The translations under genes and the position numbers were made by a program. DNA of 64,000 nucleotides from Blautia sp. An249 (GTDB lineage Bacteria; Bacillota; Clostridia; Lachnospirales; Lachnospiraceae). Shown piece after piece: positions 32,869 to 41,653 of this stretch. The notes under the pieces were generated by a model, which made no database searches, had not been told where the DNA came from, and saw only the letters and a program-made list of their open reading frames with translations. How positions within the stretch are numbered: position 1 is the stretch's first letter; the number at the start of each line of letters is the position of its first letter. The stretch lies in NCBI RefSeq assembly GCF_002159835.1, contig NZ_NFJL01000012.1, positions 62,001 through 126,000 on the forward strand. Direction: 5' to 3'.

Positions 32869-34465
32869 GCTCTTTCTCCTGCTGATAAATCGAAGGAGTC
32901 AAAAAGGTAATCTCCATTTTTTCCGAGAGTTTCCGAATCTGCCTGCGGATTCTCTTCTGTTTTTCCTGAAGTTCTTCTTCGTTCAGAGGAAGACTCCATT
33001 TCCGATTATAATAATTTCCATCATACCGATAATAGAATCCGTCGAAACCTGCCAGGCAGACTTTCTTAATCCCGCAGCGCAGCAAAAGTGACAGAAGCAT
33101 CAGACCTGCGTTGTCGGAAATCATCTCATCCCCGTTGGTATAATGATCGTAATCCACATAAAGGCCGTACTCCCTCCCCGCCGGCAGATTGGAGGTGAGA
33201 ATGACCTGAAGTTCTCCCATATACCGGAGTTCTTTTTCTATAATATCCATTCGCTTATGATTGCTTACAAAACAGGCATGGATGGGAAATCCGGGCTCCA
33301 CAAAGTTTACAGAAATGACACAGGGGTTATTTTCTTTTATATAGGCTCTGATTTTTTCCTCTTCTGCAGAAAGGCTTTTTCCGGGAGCTAAAAGCAGAAT
33401 CTCCTTTCCCTCCAGCAGATTTCTGATTTTCTCCACGGCCCTGCTGTCGTCGATTTTCCTGCTCTGAAACTGATGATAAAGTTCCCGGATTCGTTTATGA
33501 CTATAGATCCCTCTGTCTTTTTTCGGAATGGAACGGATGATCTTTTCAATGTCTTTCATGGTCAGTGTCTGTTTGTTGATTAGATAGGAGGCGTAATTCG
33601 GATGGCAGACATGGCTGGCCGCTATATGATAAGGCATCGTATAGCCCCACTCATACTCCTTGCGTATAACGGAAATATATTCGTCATAAATCTCCATAAC
33701 CATCGCCGCATCGTAGCGGGATGCAATGTTTTTATTAATGTATTGGGTAATTAATTCTGTGGGCAGATTTCCGGCTCCTCTTCCCATTCCATAGACGGAG
33801 GAATCCAGGATCAGGGTTCTTTTTGTCTGGATTTTTCCCAGTACCTGGGCGTTGGAAAATGCAAGCTGCAGATTATTATGGCCGTGAAATCCCAGCCGGA
33901 TTTCCGGGCTCATATTTTCATCAATTAAATAATAGCGGTGGGAGACATCATTGCGGTACATACTTCCCAGAGTGTCTACAATATAGAAGGCAAAGGGATG
34001 TAGTTCATTCATCTTCTCCACCAGTTTCAGAAGTTCTATATCACTGTAAAATACAGTCCCCACCGGCTGCATAAACACTTTATAACCCTTTTCCATCAGA
34101 ATCCCGGCCCATTCCACAGCCAGCTCCACTTCTTCTTTGTGGAAAGTCAGCCGGATTCCGTCTATGCTTGTGCCGTCCCAGGGAGAAAGCATAGACGGAT
34201 GCAGTTCCTTTTCTCCCATGGCGATCATGGCCACGAACATAGACGTTCTCTTTCTTTCCGGCAGAACTTTCCTAAGCTCTTCCACACCGGAGAAAAGAGA
34301 GCTCTCTTCATCTTCTGCCATTTTTGTCAGAAAACCGCACTCGATAATATCGATGCCAGCCGTCTCCAGCTTGTCTAAAACTGCCTGAATGGTCTTTCGG
34401 CCAAATTTCCAGTCATTGATATAACCCCCGTCCCTTAGGGTGCAGTCCAGTACCTGAATACTCAT
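32861..34465 (-). CDS. HMGL-type aldolase fused to an MptE/DUF115-like domain
   Basis: 534 residues, two domains. Residues 1-300 are an HMG-CoA lyase-like/4-hydroxy-2-oxovalerate aldolase-type barrel: LDCTLRDGGY (Arg11, Asp12), metal-binding HGH (194-196) in GFHGHNNLQLA, and GMGRGAGN. Residues about 350-500 resemble the 6-hydroxymethylpterin pyrophosphokinase MptE/DUF115 type (ILLLAPGKSLSAEEEKI, CVISVNF, FVSNHKR), also found in flagellin sialic-type glycosyltransferases. It likely joins pyruvate or another ketoacid to an aldehyde, or cleaves such a product. Overlaps both neighbours, so coupled to the KdsB-like gene and the phosphatase. Confidence 0.85.
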   Translation of the reverse strand: MSIQVLDCTLRDGGYINDWKFGRKTIQAVLDKLETAGIDIIECGFLTKMAEDEESSLFSGVEELRKVLPERKRTSMFVAMIAMGEKELHPSMLSPWDGTSIDGIRLTFHKEEVELAVEWAGILMEKGYKVFMQPVGTVFYSDIELLKLVEKMNELHPFAFYIVDTLGSMYRNDVSHRYYLIDENMSPEIRLGFHGHNNLQLAFSNAQVLGKIQTKRTLILDSSVYGMGRGAGNLPTELITQYINKNIASRYDAAMVMEIYDEYISVIRKEYEWGYTMPYHIAASHVCHPNYASYLINKQTLTMKDIEKIIRSIPKKDRGIYSHKRIRELYHQFQSRKIDDSRAVEKIRNLLEGKEILLLAPGKSLSAEEEKIRAYIKENNPCVISVNFVEPGFPIHACFVSNHKRMDIIEKELRYMGELQVILTSNLPAGREYGLYVDYDHYTNGDEMISDNAGLMLLSLLLRCGIKKVCLAGFDGFYYRYDGNYYNRKWSLPLNEEELQEKQKRIRRQIRKLSEKMEITFLTPSIYQQEKEHV

Positions 34466-35205
34466 AAACGCAGTTCCCCCTTTTCCAGTTTTTTCTGAAT
34501 TACGGCCCTGACATATTCCAGATCTTTGGGCGTATCCACAGACAGAGTCTGCGCCTGTACAGGAATCATTTTCAGTTTCCTTCCATGTTCGATAAAGCGC
34601 AGCTCATTAATGTCTTCTGTCTTCTCCAGCTCTCCTTTTTCCGTTTCTGCGAAAAATCGAAGAGCCTCCATGGAATAAGCCAGCACGCCCAGATGTTTGT
34701 AATAATCGAATTCCAGGCGGGCCTTGGGGTGGGGAATGGGACTTCTGGACATCATAAGGGCATACCCTTCCGGATCCGTCACCACCTTTATATTGGATTC
34801 ATCTACCACTTCTGCAGGACGGGACATTGTGGTCATCAGATTCGCAGCAAAAAATCCCTCTCTTTTCCGTGGAATAACTGCCTCAACAATTCCCGGTTCT
34901 ATAAGGGGTTCGTCCCCATTGACGCAGATATAGAGATCTGCGGGGATTTTCTGCGCCGCTTCATAAATTCTTTCCGTACCGGAAGCATGATCCGCTCTGG
35001 TCATCAGCACCGGAATCTGATACTGTCTGCAGGTCTCTTCCACTTCTTTGTGATCTGCAGCCACATAGATCTGCTTTATTTTTTCGGACTTTTTTATCTG
35101 ATGGTATACCCACCAGATCATGGGCCGGTTACATATGTCTGCCAGAGGTTTTCCCCTGAACCGGCTGGAATTATAACGGGCCGGAATAATCACTGCCGTA
35201 TCCAT
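34462..35205 (-). CDS. KdsB-like CMP-ulosonate (3-deoxy-manno-octulosonate) cytidylyltransferase
   Basis: 247 residues, the length of KdsB. The nucleotide-binding start AVIIPARYNSSRFRGKPLADI matches the IPAR..S.R.PGKPL signature, followed by VNGDEPLIEP and LMTTMSRPAEVVDESNIKVVTDPEGYALMMSRSPIP, a KdsB hallmark. It would activate an eight- or nine-carbon ulosonic acid with CTP. KdsB normally serves lipopolysaccharide in Gram-negatives; here the context is a Gram-positive polysaccharide locus, with a coupled aldolase, a HAD phosphatase and two sialyltransferase-like proteins. The real sugar may be Kdo or a relative. Confidence 0.88.
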   Translation of the reverse strand: MDTAVIIPARYNSSRFRGKPLADICNRPMIWWVYHQIKKSEKIKQIYVAADHKEVEETCRQYQIPVLMTRADHASGTERIYEAAQKIPADLYICVNGDEPLIEPGIVEAVIPRKREGFFAANLMTTMSRPAEVVDESNIKVVTDPEGYALMMSRSPIPHPKARLEFDYYKHLGVLAYSMEALRFFAETEKGELEKTEDINELRFIEHGRKLKMIPVQAQTLSVDTPKDLEYVRAVIQKKLEKGELRL

Positions 35206-35219
35206 ATCTTGCGCCTCCT

Positions 35220-36959
35220 TTATTTTTTCAGCAATTTTCCCACTGCTCTTACTGGTTTCGTCAGTTTCCAGCAGGTAGAATTTTCATAGGAATTTACCAC
35301 CTTCTCAATCTCTTCCTGGGCTTCCCGGCTGGTTGCCGTTCCCAAAAAGGAAGGCTGCAAAGCCGCGGGCCGTTTGAGAAGACCCGGATTTTTCTTTCTC
35401 TGTTCTGCTTTATACAGGTTCCAGTTATTTAACAGTCGATCCGACCACATCTGTAATACCTGGCTGCTGATTACTTCATAGCCCTCCGGAACTTCAGCCA
35501 CCATCCTTTTACAGCAGTTCTCTCCATCCTGCATGTCATAGGACAATATATTAGGCATGTAGATCTGTACTTCCTTTCCCAGAAACTGAGTTCTTCCATT
35601 TACCTTTAACTGAAAATGCACGATTAAGAAATCCCGAAGCCGTTCTTTCAGAGGCAGAAACGCCCGGTTATACACCGTATCTTTTTCATAAGAATCCAGC
35701 AGACCCTGAATGATATAATGCCCTTTCAGAGCTCCGAAGCACCCGGTGGTAAGTTCTTCCTGATTCTCAAATCCGAAAAAGATCCGGTTCAGCCGAAGCT
35801 TTTTCAGATTCAGAGAGGCCTGCATCCAGGGCTCCAGTATAATCCCGCCCTGTTCAAAAAGGGCTTTCAGTCCATAATACTCCCGGACATATTCCGTCTT
35901 TCCCTGCTCCATGGCCTCCCGGATCATGGGCGGAAGCTCCTCTTTCCTGTAATCTTCCTCCCGGATCTGCAGCACTTTTGCCTGTGGGAAATTCTTTTTC
36001 AGAGTATGGAAATATTCTTCCGGAATCTCTTCCTGAAAGGAAACACACAGAAACTGTTCCGGTATTACTTCTTCCTCTGTAAACTTCAGGATTTCTTTTA
36101 CCTTTTCGTCTTTTTTCAGATAAGAATTCAACAGAAAATCTTTTTTATATTCTTTCAGAAGTTCAATGAAATCTGCCCGAAACAGAGGGCGTGACTGCAT
36201 CATATTCCAGTATAACTGTCTGGCCGTACAGTAAATAACTTCCTCCCGGTAAGCAGGTTCACTCTCATTGATAAAATCACGGAAGGCCTGAATAATATCT
36301 GTCATTTCTCCCGTATACGTAGTGGAAAGGGTATTGGCCCGCCGGTAATAATGATAAAAGGGACGGGGCACATATCCCACATTGGGATATCTGGTCATCA
36401 GGGCAGGAATCAGGGAAATGTCCTCAAAGAGCATCTTTTTATATCTCCGATTCTTCCAGATTTCTCTACGAAACAGCTTATTCACACTGTATGTGATGTT
36501 ATTTCCTCTGACGATATAATCTGCCATCTCCACCCGCTCTTTATGGTAGGAAGAGACTGCCGTCTCCCGATTTTCCTCTACGTATATAATTTTCACATCA
36601 CACATTACAATATCAAAGTCTTCTTCCACGGCTTTCTGATACATGGTTTCGTACATTTGCGGCTCTACCGTATCATCCGAATCCAGAAAGGCAAGATATT
36701 CTCCGGAAGCTCTCTTTATTCCTGTGTTCCTTGCCATCCCCAGACCTTCATTCTCTTTGTGAATCACCTGTATCCGCTCCGGATAGCGGGCAGCATAGGC
36801 GTCGCAGATTTCCCCGGATCCGTCCTGGCTTCCATCGTCCACCAGTACAATTTCTGTCTCCTGTAACGTCTGGGCCAGAACGCTGTCCACGGCCCTCTCT
36901 AAATAATCTTCCACCTGATATACCGGGATAATCACCGATACTTTCCATTTACTGTCCAT
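35220..36959 (-). CDS. GT2 glycosyltransferase fused to a GT32-like domain lacking DXD
   Basis: 579 residues. Residues 1-240 are a GT2/GT-A fold: SVIIPVYQVEDYLERAVDSVLAQ, VDDGSQDGS (Asp41, Asp42), and DSDD (93-96). Residues about 298-450 align with GT32 (OCH1-like) transferases: IPEQFLCVSFQEEIPEEYF, YVREYYGLKALFEQGGIILEP and FGFENQEEL. In active GT32 enzymes GGIYLDTD carries the metal-binding DXD; here it is GGIILEPW (371-378), so the second domain is probably not a standard metal-dependent transferase. It adds sugars to the surface polymer at the membrane face. Confidence 0.85.
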   Translation of the reverse strand: MDSKWKVSVIIPVYQVEDYLERAVDSVLAQTLQETEIVLVDDGSQDGSGEICDAYAARYPERIQVIHKENEGLGMARNTGIKRASGEYLAFLDSDDTVEPQMYETMYQKAVEEDFDIVMCDVKIIYVEENRETAVSSYHKERVEMADYIVRGNNITYSVNKLFRREIWKNRRYKKMLFEDISLIPALMTRYPNVGYVPRPFYHYYRRANTLSTTYTGEMTDIIQAFRDFINESEPAYREEVIYCTARQLYWNMMQSRPLFRADFIELLKEYKKDFLLNSYLKKDEKVKEILKFTEEEVIPEQFLCVSFQEEIPEEYFHTLKKNFPQAKVLQIREEDYRKEELPPMIREAMEQGKTEYVREYYGLKALFEQGGIILEPWMQASLNLKKLRLNRIFFGFENQEELTTGCFGALKGHYIIQGLLDSYEKDTVYNRAFLPLKERLRDFLIVHFQLKVNGRTQFLGKEVQIYMPNILSYDMQDGENCCKRMVAEVPEGYEVISSQVLQMWSDRLLNNWNLYKAEQRKKNPGLLKRPAALQPSFLGTATSREAQEEIEKVVNSYENSTCWKLTKPVRAVGKLLKK

Positions 36960-38037
36960 AGCTTCCTCCTAGATACTCAAGAATGCTTTTCAGCTCATAA
37001 ATCGTTTGGGGCACATAGTAATTTCTTCCGGCAAACTGTCTGCGAAATTTCTCCAGATATTCTTTTAGAAGCTCGTCTTCTTTCCACAGAACCCTGCCTT
37101 CAAACAGCGGGTACAGCATTACTGTGGGAATATCCATTCCAAATAGCAGCCGGCCCGTAAGGGCCGCATTGGAACATACGGTAAGCAGCACCAGTTTCTC
37201 CGGTTCTTCATTGAGTAAATACAATTCCCAGGGCGCCTCTTTTTCTCCATGGGGAGCGATTCCCCTGCGGTAAGGAAGGATCTGGGTATTTCTGGGATGA
37301 GGTTTTACCCGAAAAGGTTTCCCTCTGGTCAGTTCCCGGCAGCTTCTGATTAAATCCAGCTCATTGCTTACAATTCCCTCGGCCCGAAAAGACTGTTCCA
37401 AAAACAAAAAACCCTCCATCTTATCCGGTTTTTTATAATCAAACACCTGATTTAAAATCTCTTTCAGTTCGGTATCCTCCCGGCTGATTTTAGGGAGGGC
37501 TTCGTTTGGTACTGTATCCTGGCGTACGGCAAGATGAGGTTCGTACAGCAGTACTTTCTTCAGCTTCTCTTTTATCTTTCGGCCTTCCTGGGTCCGGTTC
37601 ACGCTGGCCCGGTCTTCTCTCAGATAGTCGATCACATAGGTGGAAAATCCGTCCTCAAAACAAATAAATTCACAGGAAGAAGCGTCATATTTACAGGCCA
37701 GCATCCTGGTAAAAGTATCAAAATTTGAAAAATAAACCTGGTCATATGAAGCCAGAGAATCACTTAAGATCCACCGGAAAATCTGTTCCCGGTTTCTAAA
37801 TCCTTCCTTAATTTCCTCCTCTTTTCCCACCGCATATTTCCTGCTCAGCTCCTTTGTTTCCCCGTAAAGGATCCGATCAAATAAATGGAGTTTTTCCAGA
37901 TTCCTCCCATAATCCTTTAAGGAGGGGATAATGTCAGTGAGCAGCAGATCCGCCCCGGCGCCTTTCAGAAAAGTTCTTTGAATCTGTATGGCTGTAATTA
38001 GCTGGTATACGGAATTTACAAGGATTAACCCTTTCAC
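36949..38037 (-). CDS. GT-B sialyltransferase-like glycosyltransferase (GT52/GT38 type), copy 1
   Basis: 362 residues from GTG 38037 (GAGGAGG upstream), giving a GTGA overlap with the gene before. The start KGLILVNSVYQLITAIQI resembles GT52 enzymes. Three elements of bacterial sialyltransferases are in order: FEDG (127-130), KPHP (245-248) and TVCSNAAL with Ser289. These bind CMP-sugars in families GT38, GT52 and GT80. The substrate may be a CMP-ulosonate made by the KdsB-like protein two genes downstream. No membrane segments. Family placement is from motifs only. Confidence 0.7.
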   Translation of the reverse strand: MKGLILVNSVYQLITAIQIQRTFLKGAGADLLLTDIIPSLKDYGRNLEKLHLFDRILYGETKELSRKYAVGKEEEIKEGFRNREQIFRWILSDSLASYDQVYFSNFDTFTRMLACKYDASSCEFICFEDGFSTYVIDYLREDRASVNRTQEGRKIKEKLKKVLLYEPHLAVRQDTVPNEALPKISREDTELKEILNQVFDYKKPDKMEGFLFLEQSFRAEGIVSNELDLIRSCRELTRGKPFRVKPHPRNTQILPYRRGIAPHGEKEAPWELYLLNEEPEKLVLLTVCSNAALTGRLLFGMDIPTVMLYPLFEGRVLWKEDELLKEYLEKFRRQFAGRNYYVPQTIYELKSILEYLGGSYGQ

Positions 38038-39017
38038 TGTGTTTCCTCCTCTCTTCCCAGTTTCCTGATAATGAAATGGTTCTCCAGATTCTCGCATCCT
38101 GTGGAATTTACAGAATACAAAGTTCTGGGCTTTTTCCAGAACACGTAGGGAAGCAGTTCCGAAGGAAAGGTTTCCTTTATGACCTCTGCTTCGGGAAAGA
38201 TTCCGCTGTAATTCATCGAATCATCGGGATGTTTTTTAATAATCACTCTCACCTTTTTTGGCATCTGCTCTTTTACCCGGGTATAAAGCCGGTATTGTTC
38301 CTGCTCTGTCATATATCCCAGATTACTGAACTGCTGGGTCAGCAAAATGGCCTGCGCCTTTGTACGAATCCGCTTTTTCAAAAAGAAATGGATGAGCTTT
38401 TTCCGTTTCCCCACAGAACATTTCTCCAGAGCTTCCTCCACCGAAAAATTTTCATAAATGGGATCGGAAACATCTATGGTCTGAGCCTTCTTCAGGCAGA
38501 TAATCCTTTCCACACAGGGGTTGGCTCCATTGAAAAGCCCGTACTTTCCGGCAATTTCTCCGTGAACGGGGAACTTCTTTTTCAGCCCTTCACCAAGTTC
38601 TTCCCAGCGGCTCAGCATCCCCGCCGCATCCTCAAAGAATATGAAGGGAATCTGATTCAGCAGCAGATAAAGTGAGAAATAGAAATGGGCTCCCGCCACA
38701 TAGATTTTATCAAATTCTGTAATTTCGCAGGGAATATACTGTCCGTAGAATTTCACGGTATCTTTTAAAATCTCTTCTTCTTCCCGATGGTAGATATGAA
38801 GGTAAGGGAAAAGATACACCTGATCGAAGAAATGATCTGCCTTCAGTTTTCTGTACTGGGGGTACTTTTTCGTAATGAAATCCGGAAGAATAAGGACGGC
38901 TCTGTCCTCACTGTGGTACGTCATTTTATGCAGCAGAACTTCCAGAAGCTGGTAGGAGCTTACTGCGTGATACAATACTTTCCTGCCTGAGTTTTTTTCA
39001 TCCCACATGTATGTCAT
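38034..39017 (-). CDS. GT-B sialyltransferase-like glycosyltransferase, copy 2
   Basis: 327 residues. It has the same motif order as the next gene at lower conservation: FFEDAAG (127-133), KKHPDD (261-266), and VNSTG (303-307). The start VLYHAVSSYQLLEVLLH again resembles the opening strand and helix of GT52-like proteins. It may transfer the same activated sugar to another position or extend a chain. GGAGG lies 9 bp before the ATG. It overlaps the COG5610-like gene by 20 bp and the next gene by 4 bp, so translation is coupled. Confidence 0.65.
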   Translation of the reverse strand: MTYMWDEKNSGRKVLYHAVSSYQLLEVLLHKMTYHSEDRAVLILPDFITKKYPQYRKLKADHFFDQVYLFPYLHIYHREEEEILKDTVKFYGQYIPCEITEFDKIYVAGAHFYFSLYLLLNQIPFIFFEDAAGMLSRWEELGEGLKKKFPVHGEIAGKYGLFNGANPCVERIICLKKAQTIDVSDPIYENFSVEEALEKCSVGKRKKLIHFFLKKRIRTKAQAILLTQQFSNLGYMTEQEQYRLYTRVKEQMPKKVRVIIKKHPDDSMNYSGIFPEAEVIKETFPSELLPYVFWKKPRTLYSVNSTGCENLENHFIIRKLGREEETQ

Positions 39018-40917
39018 CCATCAAATCCTCCAACTCTTCCATAAATCTGTGATTTTTCTCACTTTCCGCCAAAAGCATGGGGCCATAGGCATCCCTTCCG
39101 CTGACTGGAATTTCCATCCCCAGCCGCTGTTCCGTCTGAAGAAACAATTCTGCAAAATCCAGGATGCCTCTGTGGATGTCCCGGATTCGTTCTGCCTGTG
39201 CCGGAGGCTCTTTCAGCCGTATTTCATAAGTATTATCGTCTTTTAAATAAAACCCTCTCAGACTTCCCTGGGGCGCGCCTAAAAGAAGTTCCCAGTACAG
39301 ATTGTGGCCTTTTTCCGGATGGTGAGACCTCCATAAATCCCGGTTTTCTCTCTGAGAATACAGATAGCTGGTGACTTTCCCCTGAAAGAAGAAAGGCTCA
39401 TACCCGCTGGTCTCCGGGGAGCCTGCCCCAACGGCCCCTGCTAAAATTCCTGTCACCGGGCAGGAGAGTTTCCACATCTGGTTCACGGCATAATCCAGCA
39501 TCAAAGCTCCGCTTCCGGCCCAGCCAATATCCACTGCCGCAGCCTTTTTGCTATCCTGCAGAAGCTCCTTATAATAAAGGCCGCCTGCCTTTTGCTGTCT
39601 GCTGTAGCAGGCCAGAACCTCACTCCAGGAATCTGTTAAATATTTTTTTACTTTTTCCACATTTCTATTCGTCAGTTCTTCCCCGGCCTCTAATTTCATA
39701 GTCCGGCACAGAGGGAACAAAAACTCCTTCAGATCCATCTGATTCAGTATCTGAGCGATCGTAAATTTCTGATTCTGCTTGTGGTAAAGGAATCTCTGGA
39801 AATATTCCTGCCGGAAGTAGGGAGCCGTTATTTTCAGAGCCGCCAGCCGGGACCAGAACGCATACCGGGTGTTCTTTATTTCTTCAGGGAACAAAAGCCG
39901 GTAGACTTTTAACAGTACATACCCGTCCCTGGAGAGAAAGAGCAGTCTGTCAATCTGATGTTCTTTTTTATAACAATGAATATACCGGCAGTACCCCACT
40001 GCAAACAGGCCGCCGTATAAAAAACCATACTCATACTCTCTGGAATATATTTTCAGTCCGTTGTAAATCCAGCTATTGGAGATTCCTCTGTAGATGCTCC
40101 CGGTTATCTCTGACATAGAAAATGTCCGGTATGGGTTTCCCTTCTGATTTACGTTTATCACCGGATATGCATCCATCCCGTGCTCTTTTGCCTGCCTGTA
40201 ATCCGAATGAAACTGATCTCCTATATGAATATAGCCCCGGGATATTTTCATGGTTTTTCTGACTACTTCATAGAGGCCTCCCTGGCTTTTGGAGGTTTTG
40301 TAGTCGCAGGAGACGAAACATTGATAAAAGTTCCCGTAGCCGGCATGTTCCAGCAGTTTTTCTATCCTTTCCCGGCCTAAATACATATCCGATACCGCAA
40401 GGATTCTCTTTTTCTGTTTCTTTAATTCTCCAACCAAAGCAATCATATAGGGGTTGGCGTAACAGCAGTCGTATTCCGTCTCCCACTCTGCCTGCATCCC
40501 CGCCTCTTTGGGAATTCCTGTCTCCCTCTCCATCACTTCCCAGATCTCTTCAAAGGTGACCTCCCTTGTGTTCTCCTTATCATATTTTTCCTTTCTTGCC
40601 CTTTCTTCCGCCTGCATCCGAAGCTTCTTAAAATTGGGGTATCCCAGCTTTATTCCCACCAGGTAAAACAGATCTTCCGGTGCGGAAAACGGCCGAAACA
40701 GAAGGGTATCAAATACATCGAACGAAAGAATTTCATATTTCCCCAGTCTTTTGGCCAGTTCCCGGGGACTTTCCTTTGCTGCCCGTGAGGACTCGCTGCC
40801 CCGGGTATAGAGCAGTTTTCCTTCTTCCTTTATCTTTCGATACTTCTCGCGTATCCAAGGCATGCGATTTCCTATTTTTTGGTAAATCCAATCCTTTTTA
40901 CTTCCCGTTTTCTTCAT
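38998..40917 (-). CDS. HAD-like protein with C-terminal RDGY/GWxGS domain (COG5610 type)
   Basis: 639 residues. Residues about 60-260 form a HAD-type domain: SFDVFDTLLFRP (66-71 FDVFDT), VSDMYLG (175-181), and GDQFHSDYRQAKEHG (233-247). Residues about 285-600 form a second domain with LFLSRDGYVLLKVY (SRDGY at 329) and VDIGWAGSGALML (462-474). Such proteins are known in polysaccharide clusters but have no assigned activity that I know of. The second domain recurs alone in the protein at 42420-43808. It starts 20 bp inside the ATPase gene. Possible roles are phosphatase or glycosyl-chain modifying enzyme. Confidence 0.8.
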   Translation of the reverse strand: MKKTGSKKDWIYQKIGNRMPWIREKYRKIKEEGKLLYTRGSESSRAAKESPRELAKRLGKYEILSFDVFDTLLFRPFSAPEDLFYLVGIKLGYPNFKKLRMQAEERARKEKYDKENTREVTFEEIWEVMERETGIPKEAGMQAEWETEYDCCYANPYMIALVGELKKQKKRILAVSDMYLGRERIEKLLEHAGYGNFYQCFVSCDYKTSKSQGGLYEVVRKTMKISRGYIHIGDQFHSDYRQAKEHGMDAYPVINVNQKGNPYRTFSMSEITGSIYRGISNSWIYNGLKIYSREYEYGFLYGGLFAVGYCRYIHCYKKEHQIDRLLFLSRDGYVLLKVYRLLFPEEIKNTRYAFWSRLAALKITAPYFRQEYFQRFLYHKQNQKFTIAQILNQMDLKEFLFPLCRTMKLEAGEELTNRNVEKVKKYLTDSWSEVLACYSRQQKAGGLYYKELLQDSKKAAAVDIGWAGSGALMLDYAVNQMWKLSCPVTGILAGAVGAGSPETSGYEPFFFQGKVTSYLYSQRENRDLWRSHHPEKGHNLYWELLLGAPQGSLRGFYLKDDNTYEIRLKEPPAQAERIRDIHRGILDFAELFLQTEQRLGMEIPVSGRDAYGPMLLAESEKNHRFMEELEDLMDDIHVG

Positions 40918-41638
40918 AAGCTCTGCAGACTGCCTCCGGTTCTCCCACTGCTTTTAAGATTCCTTTTTCAATCCAGATTACTTTCGTACAATTTTGGCGT
41001 ATGACGTTTGTGGAATGGGAGACGATTATAACGGTAGAGCCGCTGTGGATCATCTCCTGGATCCGCTTTTCGCTTTTTTTGCGGAAGAACAAATCCCCTA
41101 CACTGAGGACTTCGTCCAGAATCAGAATTTCCGGGGTATCTCCCGCTGTGGCAATGGCAAATCCCAGCCGGGAGACCATACCTGAAGAATAGTTTTTCAC
41201 TTTCTCTTCCATAAAGTCTTCCAGTTGGGCAAACTCGATAATCTTTCCATAGTTCCGGTCCAGAAAGTCTCTGGAATAACCGATGAGCGCTCCGTTCAGA
41301 TACACGTTTTCCCTTCCTGTCAGTTCTCCGTCAAATCCCGTTCCCAGTGTCAGTAACTGCACCTTGCTTTTGTCCACTTCCACCCTGCCCCGGGTGGGAG
41401 TCAAAACCCCGGAAATAATCTTCAGCATGGTACTTTTTCCGGATCCGTTGGTGCCAATCAATCCCGCCACTTCTCCCTTATGAATCTGAAAACTGACATC
41501 GTCAAGGGCTTTTTGCACCTGGCAGGTATACTCTCTGCGGATTTTTCTGAGGATAGCCTCTTTCAGACTGGAGGCTTCGTTTTTCACTCTTTTAAATTCC
41601 ATACTCACATGTTCCACCAAAATTTCTGTCTCTTCCAT
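40898..41638 (-). CDS. Polysaccharide ABC exporter ATP-binding protein (TagH/Wzt/RfbE type)
   Basis: 246 residues. An N-terminal EHVSMEFKRVKNEASSLKEAILRK segment typical of TagH/Wzt precedes Walker A GTNGSGKST (62-70), signature NYSSGM, and Walker B ILILDEVLSVGD. It lacks the C-terminal sugar-binding extension found in some Wzt proteins, so export is probably not tied to a terminal-residue check by this subunit. With the permease at 41654 it would carry lipid-linked polymer across the membrane. Confidence 0.93.
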   Translation of the reverse strand: MEETEILVEHVSMEFKRVKNEASSLKEAILRKIRREYTCQVQKALDDVSFQIHKGEVAGLIGTNGSGKSTMLKIISGVLTPTRGRVEVDKSKVQLLTLGTGFDGELTGRENVYLNGALIGYSRDFLDRNYGKIIEFAQLEDFMEEKVKNYSSGMVSRLGFAIATAGDTPEILILDEVLSVGDLFFRKKSEKRIQEMIHSGSTVIIVSHSTNVIRQNCTKVIWIEKGILKAVGEPEAVCRAYEENGK

Positions 41639-41653
41639 TACTGCCTCTCCTCC

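Noticed and set aside
32861..34465. Plain 4-hydroxy-2-oxovalerate aldolase of aromatic breakdown
   Set aside because: The barrel fits, but the extra 230-residue domain and the polysaccharide context argue against a catabolic role.
34585..35289. 234-residue open frame opposite the KdsB-like gene
   Set aside because: Antisense shadow without ribosome binding site or motif.
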